Assembly (NCBI GenBank): GCA_037126765.1
Contig: JBBCBC010000027.1
Coordinates: forward strand, 11,370,406-11,434,405
DNA length: 64,000 bases
Direction of reading: 5' to 3'
From: Stenogyne calaminthoides
Taxonomy: Eukaryota > Streptophyta > Magnoliopsida > Lamiales > Lamiaceae
Made by a program: the position numbers and the translations under genes. Each line of letters begins with the position of its first letter. Within the stretch, counting starts at the first letter, position 1. Below, piece by piece: positions 11,842 to 22,340 of the stretch. The notes below the pieces were generated by a model. That model saw nothing but the letters and a program-made list of their open reading frames with translations. It searched no databases and was not told the origin of the DNA.

Positions 11842-13919
11842 TCAGGTTATCATCTTTGAAATCTGGGTCTTTTCAAAGATATCAAGACTTGGTCTCTTCA
11901 GTTGAGAATATCTCTGCTGAGTGTTTCTCATCTGAGGATTCCTCTGATGGTTCAGTGTGGAGCCTTTCCGGTTTACATTCTTAGCCTGAGGCTTTGAAGT
12001 ACTTGCCTGAAACTTTCCAACTGATTGCTCAGGTTTTCTAGCCTTTACCTGAGGTTTGGGCTTTCCAACCTGATCATTCAGTTTTACTGATACCATAGGT
12101 CTTTTTCCCTTGTCTACAACCTTGGGCATTACTTCAGTTTGAAGTGTTGGTGCCACTGGTTTTACAAAGATAGTCTTCTTACTACTTGATGCGAAAGATT
12201 TGATGACCTTGTGAGGTTCCCCTCGAATGTATTCCAATCCGTTTTTTATAGTGGCGATCTCTGGTAACTCAATTTTATCTATTAAATTAGATGCTTTATT
12301 CAATAGAGTTAACTTCTTCTGTGCACTATCCTCACAGTTCTGTAGAGTTTCATGCTTCTCAGAGAGGTCATTGAACTTAGTCCTGATTAGCTGAATCTCT
12401 TGGTGGATTTCTCTAGCTTTTCGCCAGGGACATTATCAACTTCTCTTTCTCTCGAGAGTTGTACTTTCGAACATCCAGTTCATCAAGAGCTCCCATTAGT
12501 TGAGAAGTGATTTCAAGATTGCTAGAGTCTTTCCATTTTAGATTTTCAAATTTTCGGTTCCTTATTCGCTCTTGAGTTCTATTTAGATCCTTGCAAAAAC
12601 AAAGATAGTCCTTCATCGATTCTCAAAAGAATCCATCGAGTCAAAAATGATTTGTTTTCGGTGGAACTTGAAAACTCTTGTGCTAGTGTAGGAGCAACAA
12701 CGGAGAGAAAGAAGAGTTTACCTCCTCAATGGCCATCGAGCAGATGTCATCACTTTCCTTTGTCGAGAATATCTCATCTAAAGAGCTAGATCCTCCTCGA
12801 GTGTTCTTCTTCTACAACCATGGCCTTTTGCTAGAGAACTTCGGTCTCTTTTTAGCTTTGCCTTTCTCTTCTCTCCTTAAGACTCAACTCGACAATCATC
12901 TTTGGAAGTGACCTTTCTTACAGCAATTATAGATATGTTGGTATCATCATCCCGATCATTTTCTTCTTTGGACTTGGAGTCCTTCTTTACGGATGAAGAT
13001 CCTTGACTTTCAGTCCTTCTTCTTCTCGGTTGATCCGTCCTCGGGTTTCTTCCGGTACTGTGGTTCCCCGTAATAGCTTTTGTATTTTCCAAATCTACTA
13101 TTAAGTCCATCAAAACTCCTTGCCATCGGTGTTAGCTTTTCCTCAAGCTCATCCCGATGTTTGGCATGGGAATTCTCGAACTCTCTAGTTTTATGAGTTT
13201 TATCTTTGGCTTTTAAAGCCACATTTTTACTCGATGAAGAATCATCTTTGCTGTCAGCCTTTTTGGATTTCTTATCAATTACAAATTCATAGGCTTTCAG
13301 CTCAGAGAAGACTTGTTGGTAGGGCATTGAGTTAATGTTCTTGGTGTTTTCAATCACCACTGCATGAATATCCCATTTCTTAGAAAGACCTCTAAGAATT
13401 TTCAATGCAACTTCTCTTTGTGGATATTTCTTTCCCAGTGCATTTAGATCATTCATGATCTTTAGTGAATCGACTTCCAATTTGTCTATTGATTCACCAT
13501 CATCCATTTCAAAACTGTCAAACTTTCCAATTGCCACTGAAAGTTTGTTTTCTTTTATATGATTTGTGCCTTGGCACATTACAGCTAGTGTATCCCATAT
13601 CTCTTTAGCAGTATTACAGTGAGAGATCATTCCCATCACACCATCATCAATTGTACTGTATAGTGTGTCTTTTGCAATGTAGTCTAGATTGACTAACTTT
13701 CTCCCTCCGAGTCAGTTGGTCATCGGACTTAGGAAATCTGCTCTAGGATCAATTCTCTCATCTTACATTCTCTCCGGATTCACCACAAGAAATTGAATGG
13801 TCCTTGAGAGACCACTCTCCACATACGCTCATGTTTGGAATCTGAGATGAGCACCGCGTTCTCGATCTCCATAGGTCATAGTTCTCCACTGAGAACATGG
13901 GAAGTTTTTTAGAAGACAT
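11842..13919 (-). pseudogene. Gag polyprotein of element B, broken
   Basis: The start is the ATG at 13917-13919, giving MSSKKLPMFSVENYDLWR. The best frame (13639-13010) contains CNTAKEIWDTLAVMCQGTNH and a conserved YPQREVALKILRGLSKKWD stretch, typical of the UBN2-type gag of Copia. Near 12890-12940 one frame gives YNCCKKGHFQR, a remnant of the CCHC zinc knuckle. The tail (12303-11842) is Lys/Gln-rich, with PKPQVKARKPEQ. Gag would form the particle that holds element RNA. The frame shifts at least four times. Confidence 0.8.
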
Positions 13920-14035
13920 TTTTCTAATCTTTTGAAAAGAAAAAAAATTCAGCAAATAAGATTAGTTCAGATAGACCACAAGTATTTTTGAAAATAAAAC
14001 TTTGGTCAACACAATAGTGGTCAAGTTGAACCAAC

Positions 14036-14048
14036 GCTCCCGATACCA
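14036..14048 (-). promoter_or_regulatory. Primer-binding site of element B, altered
   Basis: Just inside the 5' LTR the minus strand reads TGGTATCGGGAGC. The plant initiator tRNA-Met site is TGGTATCAGAGC (seen intact in element D at 63085). The only difference is CAG replaced by CGG plus one extra base, the same type of change that separates the LTR copies. Confidence 0.75.
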
Positions 14049-14051
14049 ACT

Positions 14052-16072
14052 TGTTGGTCCCGGTCTGCAAATGAGTCTTCCACGTGTATGGGGAATACAC
14101 GTGTTCGATGTTTTAAAACTTTTTTTTTCATCGAGGTCACTTGGGTCGATAATCAAGAAGATTAGGTTACGAGAAGCCAGATCGCTCTGAGTCAAAGTCT
14201 CTTGAGGCAGTGATCCCGAGTAACTTTCGGATACCTCGAGATAATCCCAACTGAGTCCGAGTGTCGAGATCCCGAGTTGCTTGGATCGAGATAACTAACT
14301 TATCAATCCTCAAATGAGAGTTCGGTTTGGTAACTATCTGTTCTAGCTTTACTCGATCGTCTTGAATGGTTGACCCTTAGTTTATACTTGTTTTAAGCTT
14401 TGCTGAAAACCCTTCCCTTTATGAAATAGTGATTAGGCTGTGATTCACTTTACATGCAACTTCAGTGGATTGATTCCAACTGAATATCAGTGAAAAAGTA
14501 TGCTTTCAAAAACAAGTCAATGCAACAGTTAAGCACAAATAAGGAAAGCAATAAAGAACACAGCAATTATAGTGGTTCAGAGACTCAAGCTCCTACATCC
14601 ACTCTCTCGATCCTTTAGAAAATTCACTATCAACTTCGAGCTTTAACCTACCTCGCGTAGTTTACTTACTCAACTTCGTACGAGTTTTTGACTACTCCAC
14701 GTAGTTTACTTACTCAACCCGACCTTGAGCTTTCTGACTACCTCCGTAGTTTACTTACTCAATCACACACAAGCTTTCAAACTACCCCTGTAGCTTACTA
14801 ACTTCTTCTCTAGAGTTTTCTAACTACTCCGCGTAGTTTACTAACTCTTTAAAACTCTTTCTCACCAACAAACACACTCCAACTACCTTTTGGGGTTTCT
14901 CGGTTGGTTTTCAACTAGGATGAGATATCCTTTACAATGAAGCACAATGCAAAGGGTTAGGATATCTCGACTAAGCTTTGGATAAATCTTATCAAGCTAG
15001 GCTTAGTATAGTGAGCTCTCTTCAATGTAGAAGCACTTGGGAAATTCAAGGTTTTTCGAGTGCTTTAACTTTTGCAAGAATAAGTTTGAGCTCTTGAGTT
15101 GCGTATAAATTTCATGCTCCTTACAATGTAGAGGTCACCAAGATTTATAGGCATACACCAAGGTCACTTTTGAAAACTATCCGTTGGAGAGATAGCTTCG
15201 TGAGTTCCCTCTTATGGTGTGTGAGAAACAGCTATATTTTAGGGTTTGAAACTCCCTAACACGTTTTAGGCAATAGCCTTTCATGTAGCCGATCTTCACT
15301 TTTTGCAGTCTGGAACTTCTGTACATCTGACATCTTTTGCAGAGACCTCACATTTGTCGATGTCGATGATGGTACAAATGTTGTCTTCCTCTTTTTGAAT
15401 TTTGTCTCCGATTAAAGGTAGACACCTTCAACGGCTTTTTGGTTACCAACTACGAGTTTGATATAACCTTAACAACACTTGACTTAGTTCTTTTTTATGC
15501 GCATTTGAATGTCTTGGCAATATCTAACCTTTAAAGGAATCGCGATCTTCTCAGTATTGCATCCTTCAGATAGATATATTCAGTGCCTTGGAACATTCAG
15601 GTTTATACTGAGCATTCAGTATATTAGTGAGTCATCAGTAATTACTATGCCTTCAGTATTTCTTGATCTTCAATCTTTAGTTCTTCAGTCTTGCGTTCTT
15701 CAGAGTCTTCTGAGTCTTTGGGGTCTTCTGAGTCTTCAGAGTCTTCTGAGACATATTGGTTATTATCTTGAATCTTCATCTTTGAGTCTTGATTTTCGAT
15801 ATCCCTCGAGTCTTGATATCTCGATTTCATCTTGAGTCTTGAATACTTGATTTCATACTAAAACTTGATTTCTTGAAAACATCTTGAGTTCTTGAAATCT
15901 TGAACCTATCTCAACTATATCTGCTTGACTATATATTTTGCGATAACATCCTCGAATACTCTAAAAAGCGAATCGACTCAACTTATCAAGATCATTCTTA
16001 AACATGTCATACTCAGGGGTTTTGGGATCTTAATCAAAATCATATATATTTTATTAAATTCATCTCCCAACA
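14052..16072 (-). repeat. 5' LTR of element B (right copy)
   Basis: It begins TGTTGGTCCCGG and ends CTCCCAACA, followed by the ACTTC duplication. It matches 1396-3442 over its length, but many sites that are CTGA/TCAG in the left copy are CGA/TCGA here, above all at 15770-15980. The converse also occurs, for example GCTCTGAGTC here against GCTCGAGTC in the left copy. Confidence 0.9.
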
Positions 16073-16399
16073 ACTTCTTAATCATATTTAAGAAGTCTTA
16101 ATATGTCCCACATCGGGTTGTGAGAAAAGTTGAAGGGCTTCCTAATGTTATTTAAGAAGCCTATAGGTTTTTTATATAAGTGCATCAGTCGGTTTCGGTT
16201 TTGGGCTTGTTAATTTAGGCCCAGTCGGTTTGGTATTATTTATATTCCCATTTGATTTGTATATTGTTGTTGGTTGTGAATAATATACGAGATCCTCTCT
16301 TCTGCCCGTGGACATAGCTAACAAATTGTTAGTGAACCACGTAAATTTCGGTGTGCGTTTATTTATCGTTTTTATATCTTTCTCGCATCAGTTATAACA
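16073..16399 (+). repeat. Right piece of the 3' LTR of element A
   Basis: It starts with the right ACTTC duplication and continues the A LTR: a second TGTCCCACATCGGG motif at about 16104 parallels TGTCCCACATTGG in the left piece. A TATA box (TATATAA, 16173-16179) follows. The LTR ends at about GTTATAACA (16399). With the left piece the LTR would be about 394 bp once one duplication is removed, a normal size for TNT1-type elements. Confidence 0.75.
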
Positions 16400-16410
16400 A
16401 TTACTATTAC

Positions 16411-18247
16411 TGTTGGGATTATACTGAAAAGTATGCTTTTTACTTTGTATAATCGAAACTGAATTTTTAAACTTATTTACTGAAATAAATTGTTTATCAT
16501 TGATGCTTTAAATATGATTGGATGTTATATATATTTACTGCATAACTGTTCAATAATCCGTACGTGTTACACTGTAGTTAATTTAGTGATACCAGATCAC
16601 AGAAGATTAAATTAGCAGTCCCTTGTAACTAAAAGTACGCCATTCACGACCTAGATGGAAATGAATAACCATCGCGAAAGGTTGGGGTGTAAGGCTCGAT
16701 TGGTTTGTCTTGACCAAGAGATTACACTAGTGCATGGTGATCTTGTTGAATAGGACCTCTGAGGAGGATAAATTCTTGAGAATCAACAAGGAAGAATTAG
16801 ACCTCGGTGGTTCGTTGTTTCTTAACCTTCCCCCTAAATAGGATCACGTGGGATTGGTAACTATTGCTTTGACTTATCATGGGTAGCGAATCGGAGAGAT
16901 TCAATACTTTTTATCTTGGGCAATATTATTGGTCACATGTGATTGCTAAGATTTAATCTGAAGAATCATGTGCAAATCGCTTTGTTTGATTTGCCCCTTG
17001 GGAGGTTCATAAGTTTTATCATACCAAATCTTGCAAGTGGAATTAGTTTCCCAGATGGATAATAATGTTGAACCGTTCCTCGACCAAGGACAAAAGATAT
17101 TAATTAACGGAAAGCTATTTCAATGGCTTGAATTAATTAATGGGCTAGATAATCTTAAACACGGAAATAATGACCCGGAGCCATATTGATTTGTAATATG
17201 GGTTAAGATGGATAGTCTGATAATAATTATGTAGTGGGATTAATTAATATTTATGGGCTTGAATTATATTGTGGCTCAATATTAGATATTCAAGATCCAT
17301 TAGAAGGTCCAATCTTAATTCTCCTAAAGGCCCCCTGAGTAGCCCAACATATAGTCCAATAACTGAAAAGATGATTAAAATAAAATAAATATTGTTGCTT
17401 ATATTTCCTCTAAATTTTCAAAAATTATGGATAAAAGAGGGAGAAAGATTTTCTTTGAATTTTGTTATGGAATGAAGATATGTATTCTTGGAATACAAGA
17501 TTATCTCATTAAATTCAAGAAATATCCCACTTGGTTATCTATATAGTAAATTTCAAATTTTGAAAATATAATTGCAAGAAAAAGATTTTCTTGATTTTCT
17601 TGAAAAGATATTATGGAAGATATGTATTTCTTGAAATACAAGAATATCTCATAAATTCAAGAAGATCCAAATCTTGGATTCTTGTACACAAATTTTCAAA
17701 AATAATCCATAATAGAGGAGGTGGGATTTTTGTGGAATATTTTAATTATGGGAAAAAGAATATAGAAGATATATTCAAGATTTCTTGGTGACCAAGAAAA
17801 GTCTTTTCCCACATTGAAATATCACTAAAATTTCGACCACCCTCCCTCTTATAAATAGGGGATGATTAGTTCATTCCCAAGTACAATTCCATGTGCTGGA
17901 AATATTAGCAAATCCACATAAGTGGTGCAACAAAGTTTATTTTTTCCTTTTGTTAATTGTTCGTGAGTATCCTTCCATCGGATTGTCGAGCAAGGGCTAA
18001 GGGAATACTTGAGAAGTCCTTTTTGTTAGTCCGTCCGACCAAAGCCACTGCCATCCCGAGAGGTACGTTCACGTAAACCCGTAGATTCCGCATGCGTAGG
18101 TTTTACGTGGTTTTTTATATGCATGATATGTTGTTGCAATTATTATTTGAATTAATATAGGATTAATTCATGCTAGTAATAATTAATGAATTAAATTTGT
18201 ATTTAAATATTCACCCCGAATAGATCTGTGTAACTCATTCCCCAACA
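16411..18247 (+). mobile_element. Element C: solo LTR of the F family
   Basis: An 1837-bp LTR beginning TGTTGGGATTATACTG and ending TTCCCCAACA. It is flanked by the 5-bp duplication ATTAC (16406-16410, 18248-18252). It is collinear with both LTRs of element F (51713-53557, 59008-60861). There is a TATA box (TATAAATA) at 17850-17857. No internal sequence remains, so it most likely arose by recombination between the two LTRs of a complete element. The small open frame inside (17591-17791) is not a gene. Confidence 0.92.
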
Positions 18248-18252
18248 ATTAC

Positions 18253-18306
18253 TTGTAAGGATCAACACTTTATTTGTAAAATATTGATCCTTACAAATAA
18301 TAGTAA
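18253..18306. repeat. Hairpin (small foldback repeat) split by the solo LTR
   Basis: TTGTAAGGATCAA (18253-18265) and TTGATCCTTACAA (18284-18296) are perfect inverted arms. If the solo LTR and one ATTAC are removed, the left arm extends to TTACTATTACTTGTAAGG and the right arm to its near-complement CCTTACAAATAATAGTAA. A foldback of about 65 bp was therefore invaded in its left arm by element C and flanked on its right by the Mutator-like MITE. Confidence 0.65.
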
Positions 18307-18311
18307 CAGTG

Positions 18312-18714
18312 GGGGATTTAAATCAAAAAGGTCCCATAATTTTGCATATTTATTGAAAAGATCCCATATATATCACTTGTTTCAATTTAGTCTTGAATGT
18401 ATTTAATTTTTGACGATTTAGTCCCGTACTGTCGGAAGTCGACCAATGTCATCCAAAACGAGGTCGTTTTAGACGCGTGGCCGCCACGCGCCCCTAATTT
18501 TTGCCGGAAAATGCTGAGTCCCGATCAAAATTAGGGGCGCGTGTATCACACGCCCAAAAAACGACGTCGTTTTGGAGTAGTTTGACTAGTCTCCGGCAAT
18601 TTGGGATTAAATTGGCACAAATTTAAAACATACGGGACTAAATTGAAACATGTGATATATACAGGACCTTTTCAATAAATGTTCAAAGTTACGGGATCAT
18701 TTGATTTAAATTCC
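18312..18714. mobile_element. Mutator-like MITE with 9-bp target duplication
   Basis: This 403-bp element has long imperfect inverted ends: GGGGATTTAAATCAAA on the left and TTTGATTTAAATTCC on the right. The similarity continues inward (AAAGGTCCCATAA, TTCAATTTAGTC, AACGACGTCGTTTTGG). A 9-bp direct repeat GTAACAGTG flanks it exactly (18303-18311, 18715-18723), as expected for Mutator transposition. It has no coding capacity. It shares end-sequence style with the larger foldback at 51165-60916. Confidence 0.88.
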
Positions 18715-18723
18715 GTAACAGTG

Positions 18724-19099
18724 GTGTACGATGAACATGATGCACATAACACCTTTTATATTTATTAGTATCCCCTGCTCTCTAATTTTACGTACAGTGC
18801 ACATAGAAGGGGAAGGGGGAAATAAATGACTGAGGCTTGTTTTGGTGTAAATTTATTAATTTGCGACAAATTTTTTAGATTTTATAGATGGGCAAGTTGT
18901 GGAGGATGGAGTGGTGGTGATGGACTGTGAGAATGGTTATCTTTTCTTATGAAGCATAATATTCCCACCGATATCCCCTTTTCTTCAATGGCTTCATATG
19001 CATTCTAGGAGGGATATTTTAATTTGATAATGGAGTTTTACTGTTTTAGGACTCTTCACACAGTGTGAGGGATGCTTCATTTCTACGTAAATATGGTGG
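18724..19099. other. Unassigned intergenic sequence
   Basis: AT-rich DNA without sustained frames or recognisable repeats. Confidence 0.5.
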
Positions 19100-19345
19100 A
19101 GGCGGTTGATTATTGTCAATGATATTGGTGATAATTATCTGTGATATTGATGATAATTGTTTATGATATTATCTATAATATTGCTTATATTGTAGACTAA
19201 TATTTTTGGTTTTGTTGATTATTGCTTGTGGTATTGTTTATAATTATTTGTGGTATTATTAATTAATGATTGTGATATTAGTTATAATTGCTTGTAGTAT
19301 TGCTTGTTAATGCATGTGGTATTGCCAACTATTGTATGTGGTATT
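19100..19345. repeat. Degenerate minisatellite
   Basis: Units of about 25-35 bp built on TTGTGGTATTGTTTATAATTA, with strong divergence between copies. The period is irregular. Confidence 0.6.
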
Positions 19346-19347
19346 CA

Positions 19348-19398
19348 GGGCCGGTTCTAGGATTACTGATGCCTTAATTGAACTTTAAAATAGGCCCT
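19348..19398. mobile_element. Possible end of a DNA transposon
   Basis: CAGGGCCGGTTCTAGGATTA followed by GATGCC and AAAATAGGCCC resembles the ends of a common plant hAT-like family. Only one end is visible, and Gypsy integrase sequence starts directly after it, so the rest is lost or replaced. Confidence 0.35.
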
Positions 19399-19400
19399 TC

Positions 19401-20400
19401 TCCCTTCACAATAAAATTATCAGACAAGGCTATTACTGGTCGACCCTCAAAAAAGATTCGCTCGCGTATGCTCGCGCATGTCACAAGTGCCAAGTACATG
19501 CCCCACTTATTCATAGCCCACCTGAAGAACTCATGTCAGTTTACAGCCCATGGCCATTTGCTAAATGGGGAATCGATTTGATCGGCCCATTTCCTACTGG
19601 CACGTCGGGAGTAAAATATGTTGTGGTTGCCATTGATTACTATACTAAATGGGCGGAAGCCGAAGCTATTGTTAAAATCACCGAACAAAGAATGTGGAAC
19701 TTTGTTTGGAAAAATATTATTTGTCATTTTGGGCTTCCCCAATCATTGGTAACAGATAATGGCAAACAGTTCGACGGAAGTAAATTCCGACAAAATTGTG
19801 CTCGCTGGGGCATAAAAAAACATTACTCAACTCCGTATTATCCCCAGTCAAACGGAAAAGTTGAAGCCGTTAATAAAATTATCAAGCATACCCTTAAGGC
19901 CAGACTTGATAATTCCAAGGGGGATGAAATTTGAAGAGTTGCCCGAAATATTATGGGCTTACCGAACAACTTTCAGAACATCAACTGCGGAAACCCCGTT
20001 TGCCCTGGCATTTGGTGCGGAAGCTGTTATACCCGCAAAAATCAAGATTCCAAGTCATCGGACAATGACTTTTGGAGAGCACATCAATGACCAGGTGCTC
20101 GCCTTGAGTGCGGACCTGTTAGAAGAAAGAAGGATGGAGGCTGATTTTAAGAACGCCATGTATAAAAAGAGATCAGAAAAGTTCTATAACTCCAAAGTCC
20201 GAACACGCAGATTCAATGTGGGGGAGCTAGTTTTAAAACGAGCAACGGGGGTGCCAACTGGTGTGTTCGGTCGAGCCTGGGAAGGTCCATTCAGAGTTTC
20301 AGAACGTTTGTTAAACGGGGCTTATGATTTGGAAGACCTGAATGGAGTCCCATTGTCCTACTCGTGGAATGCGTCGAATCTAAAAAAATATTATCAGTAA
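19401..20400 (+). pseudogene. Gypsy (Tat-type) integrase
   Basis: The frame opens with GYYWSTLKKDSLAYARACHK and CHKCQVHAP (zinc-binding Cys pair). Then come WGIDLIGPFP, VVAIDYYTKWAEAEA (first catalytic Asp in GID), FGLPQSLVTDNGKQFD (second Asp) and YYPQSNGKVEAVNKII (catalytic Glu), so the DD35E triad is present. One extra base in the G run near 19919-19923 shifts the frame. The next frame continues ELPEILWAYRTTFRTSTAET and ends FRVSERLLNGAYDLEDLNG to a stop at 20398-20400. The family inserts element cDNA into the genome; this copy is frameshifted and lacks upstream pol. Confidence 0.9.
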
Positions 20401-20403
20401 TGA

Positions 20404-20533
20404 CGAGCATAACTGGCCGAGCAAAATCAGCCATTCAGGTTCGGCGAGCATAACTGGCCGAACATAACTAGCTATTTAGCTAAAACGAGCATAACTGGCC
20501 GAACATAATCAGCCATTTAGATAAGACGAGCAG
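20404..20533. repeat. 41-bp tandem repeat directly after the Gypsy pol stop
   Basis: Three full units start at 20404, 20445 and 20486 and a fourth partial at 20527, each beginning CGAGCATAACTGGCCGA, at an exact 41-bp period. Tat-type elements are known to carry short tandem arrays in their 3' untranslated region. Confidence 0.88.
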
Positions 20534-21559
20534 GACAATCTTGAAGGAAGAACACACTGTGTTCGACACAAATCTTCTAGAAGAAATTCTGGCCAGCACT
20601 ATTGAAAAATAGAAGATACGTGTCAAAACAAGTTGAGGAGTGGTGGCAACCAAAGAAGGGAAGTGTCAATCCTTGAATAAGAATTGAAAAAAAACGAAAC
20701 AGATGTCAAAAGGAGCACTCCATGCGGACAGATGTCAAAAGGAGGAGTTAAAGCAAGAAGGCCAACACCAACTAGCTATGCCAGCACCTGTTTTGGGGTA
20801 GTACTATAAATAGAGGCATATTGATAGCTGAAGAAAGTGGAGAAAAACAGATAAAAAGAAAAAATACTACAGTTATCGGAAGAAAGTTTGTTCAGTATGC
20901 CTCCAGACGAAGAATCCAACACTCGATTTGGCTATCATTCTGCTGAATCGAGCATCTGTCCTAGCACTTGTCCTAGTCACGAAGCTTTATACCCGTGAGA
21001 CACTTCCAAGCCGAGTTGGCACTCGTTCTTTAACTCAAGATGCTCGGCGAGCCATGGTTGCCCTCCATCGTTACTACTGCTTATCACATTAATAAATCAC
21101 TAGTCCCCTACGCACCCCCAAAATCTCCTCCGAAGGGGAGGGATGTTGTAGTATCTACTCGAACCAACATGCGGATGCTGATGCTCAGGCATCTACTAAG
21201 GGGACAAAATGGTGCGAGTAGAGGATTTGCTTCGCCTTTTGATATAGGGCGAAGCTTGCTGCGCCACATGCTCATGTCTGCTTGTTTGCGTAATCACAAC
21301 TTGTCCCGGAGGACAAGCGCTTACTGTTTTGCCGCTGAAAGCATGTTACTTAAAAGAAAGGGTAGACGGTGATCGCCTCGTTTTGTCAACATCAATTCCA
21401 AGGACGAAGATGAGGCCAACTCATGTCTACTCAAGACAAGGTTTAAATTCAAAACCATAGTCTGATGTCTATAGTTGTGTAATAGACAGTCTTCTTCAAA
21501 TGTTAAGGTTGTAATAGAATACAACGTGTTGCAAAAACATTTTTGTTTGTTAAGATTTT
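20534..21559. other. 3' untranslated region of element E, unassigned
   Basis: No sustained coding frame. A TATA-like box (CTATAAATAGAGG near 20813) resembles the core promoter in the E LTR (26264-26271). The open frame at 21040-21372 shows no family features and is not called. Confidence 0.45.
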
Positions 21560-21905
21560 CTAGTTGAAGCCTATCAGAGGTCGCACCTAAGCCGGACGAC
21601 CCGAACAAAGATGAACGAGCCGAAGTCTATCTTCACCTGACGAACCAGTTCGTACTCTGATACCCGCAGGAAAAAACTGAGTAATGGGTACGCAGTCACA
21701 AAAGACGACTCGTACTTACAGATACCCGTAGCAAAAGCGAGTGATGAGTGCGGGGTCGTACCTAAATAAGAAGACCCGAGTACGAAGTGATCGCGCCTAA
21801 ATAAGACGATCGCGAACCAAGAAATGGGGGTTGCATAAAGTTAACCCATCTGGTCGCACCTAAATAAGACGATCAACCGATTGCACCTCAATAAGATAAT
21901 CAAAA
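21560..21905. repeat. Degenerate short repeats in element E
   Basis: Scattered copies of GTCGCACCTAAATAAGACGATC-like units (for example near 21580, 21748, 21792, 21863 and 21885), mixed with GATACCCGNAGNAAAA motifs near 21660 and 21720. The spacing is irregular. Confidence 0.6.
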
Positions 21906-22340
21906 ATGAAAGAAGTCAGGAGGGGACATAGGCAAACACAATGTTTGAATTCATTCAGAAGAAAAGAGGCATAAACTAGAAAGCAAGGCAAACAAGGCAA
22001 ACATCAAGCAACACAAGTATCAATCATTCATCAGCAACAACATTCATCCTCAACAATCAGGTTAGAGGAAACTGTTCAAAATGTAAATTCAACCATTCAA
22101 TTTTGATGTTGTTCGAACAAAAGAGAGAAAGGCAAGAAATTACACAAGTTCAAAAGAAATTGTTCGAGCAAAAAAGAGAAGAAGACAAAATTACATAGCA
22201 ATTGTTCAGCAAAGCAAAAAATTACACTAAGGGACAAATTCATTATTGGGGGTGGGCGGAAGCGAAGTATCGAACAAATCGTGCCCCATCTGCTCGGCCC
22301 CCTCAGGAATGGCTCCTCCAGCATGGTCAGGCCCAGTCTA

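Larger units (their letters stand above)
1396..16072 (-). mobile_element. Element B: SIRE/Maximus-like Copia retrotransposon, full length but decayed
   Basis: It is bounded by two LTRs of about 2 kb (1396-3442 and 14052-16072) and by a 5-bp target duplication ACTTC (1391-1395, 16073-16077). It reads on the minus strand: 5' LTR on the right, primer-binding site 14036-14048, gag, protease, integrase, RT and RNase H, then a long env-like region. The polypurine tract (AAAAAGGGGGAAAT on the minus strand) sits at about 3443-3456. A Copia element with a large extra ORF between pol and the 3' LTR is the hallmark of the SIRE (Maximus) lineage. All reading frames are broken. Damage is concentrated in stretches where CAG/CTG sites are replaced by TCGA-like sequence. 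It lies inside the LTR of element A. Confidence 0.9.

Noticed and set aside
21040..21372. 110-codon plus-strand frame in element E
   Set aside because: No recognisable motif, and it lies in the untranslated 3' region of a Gypsy element.
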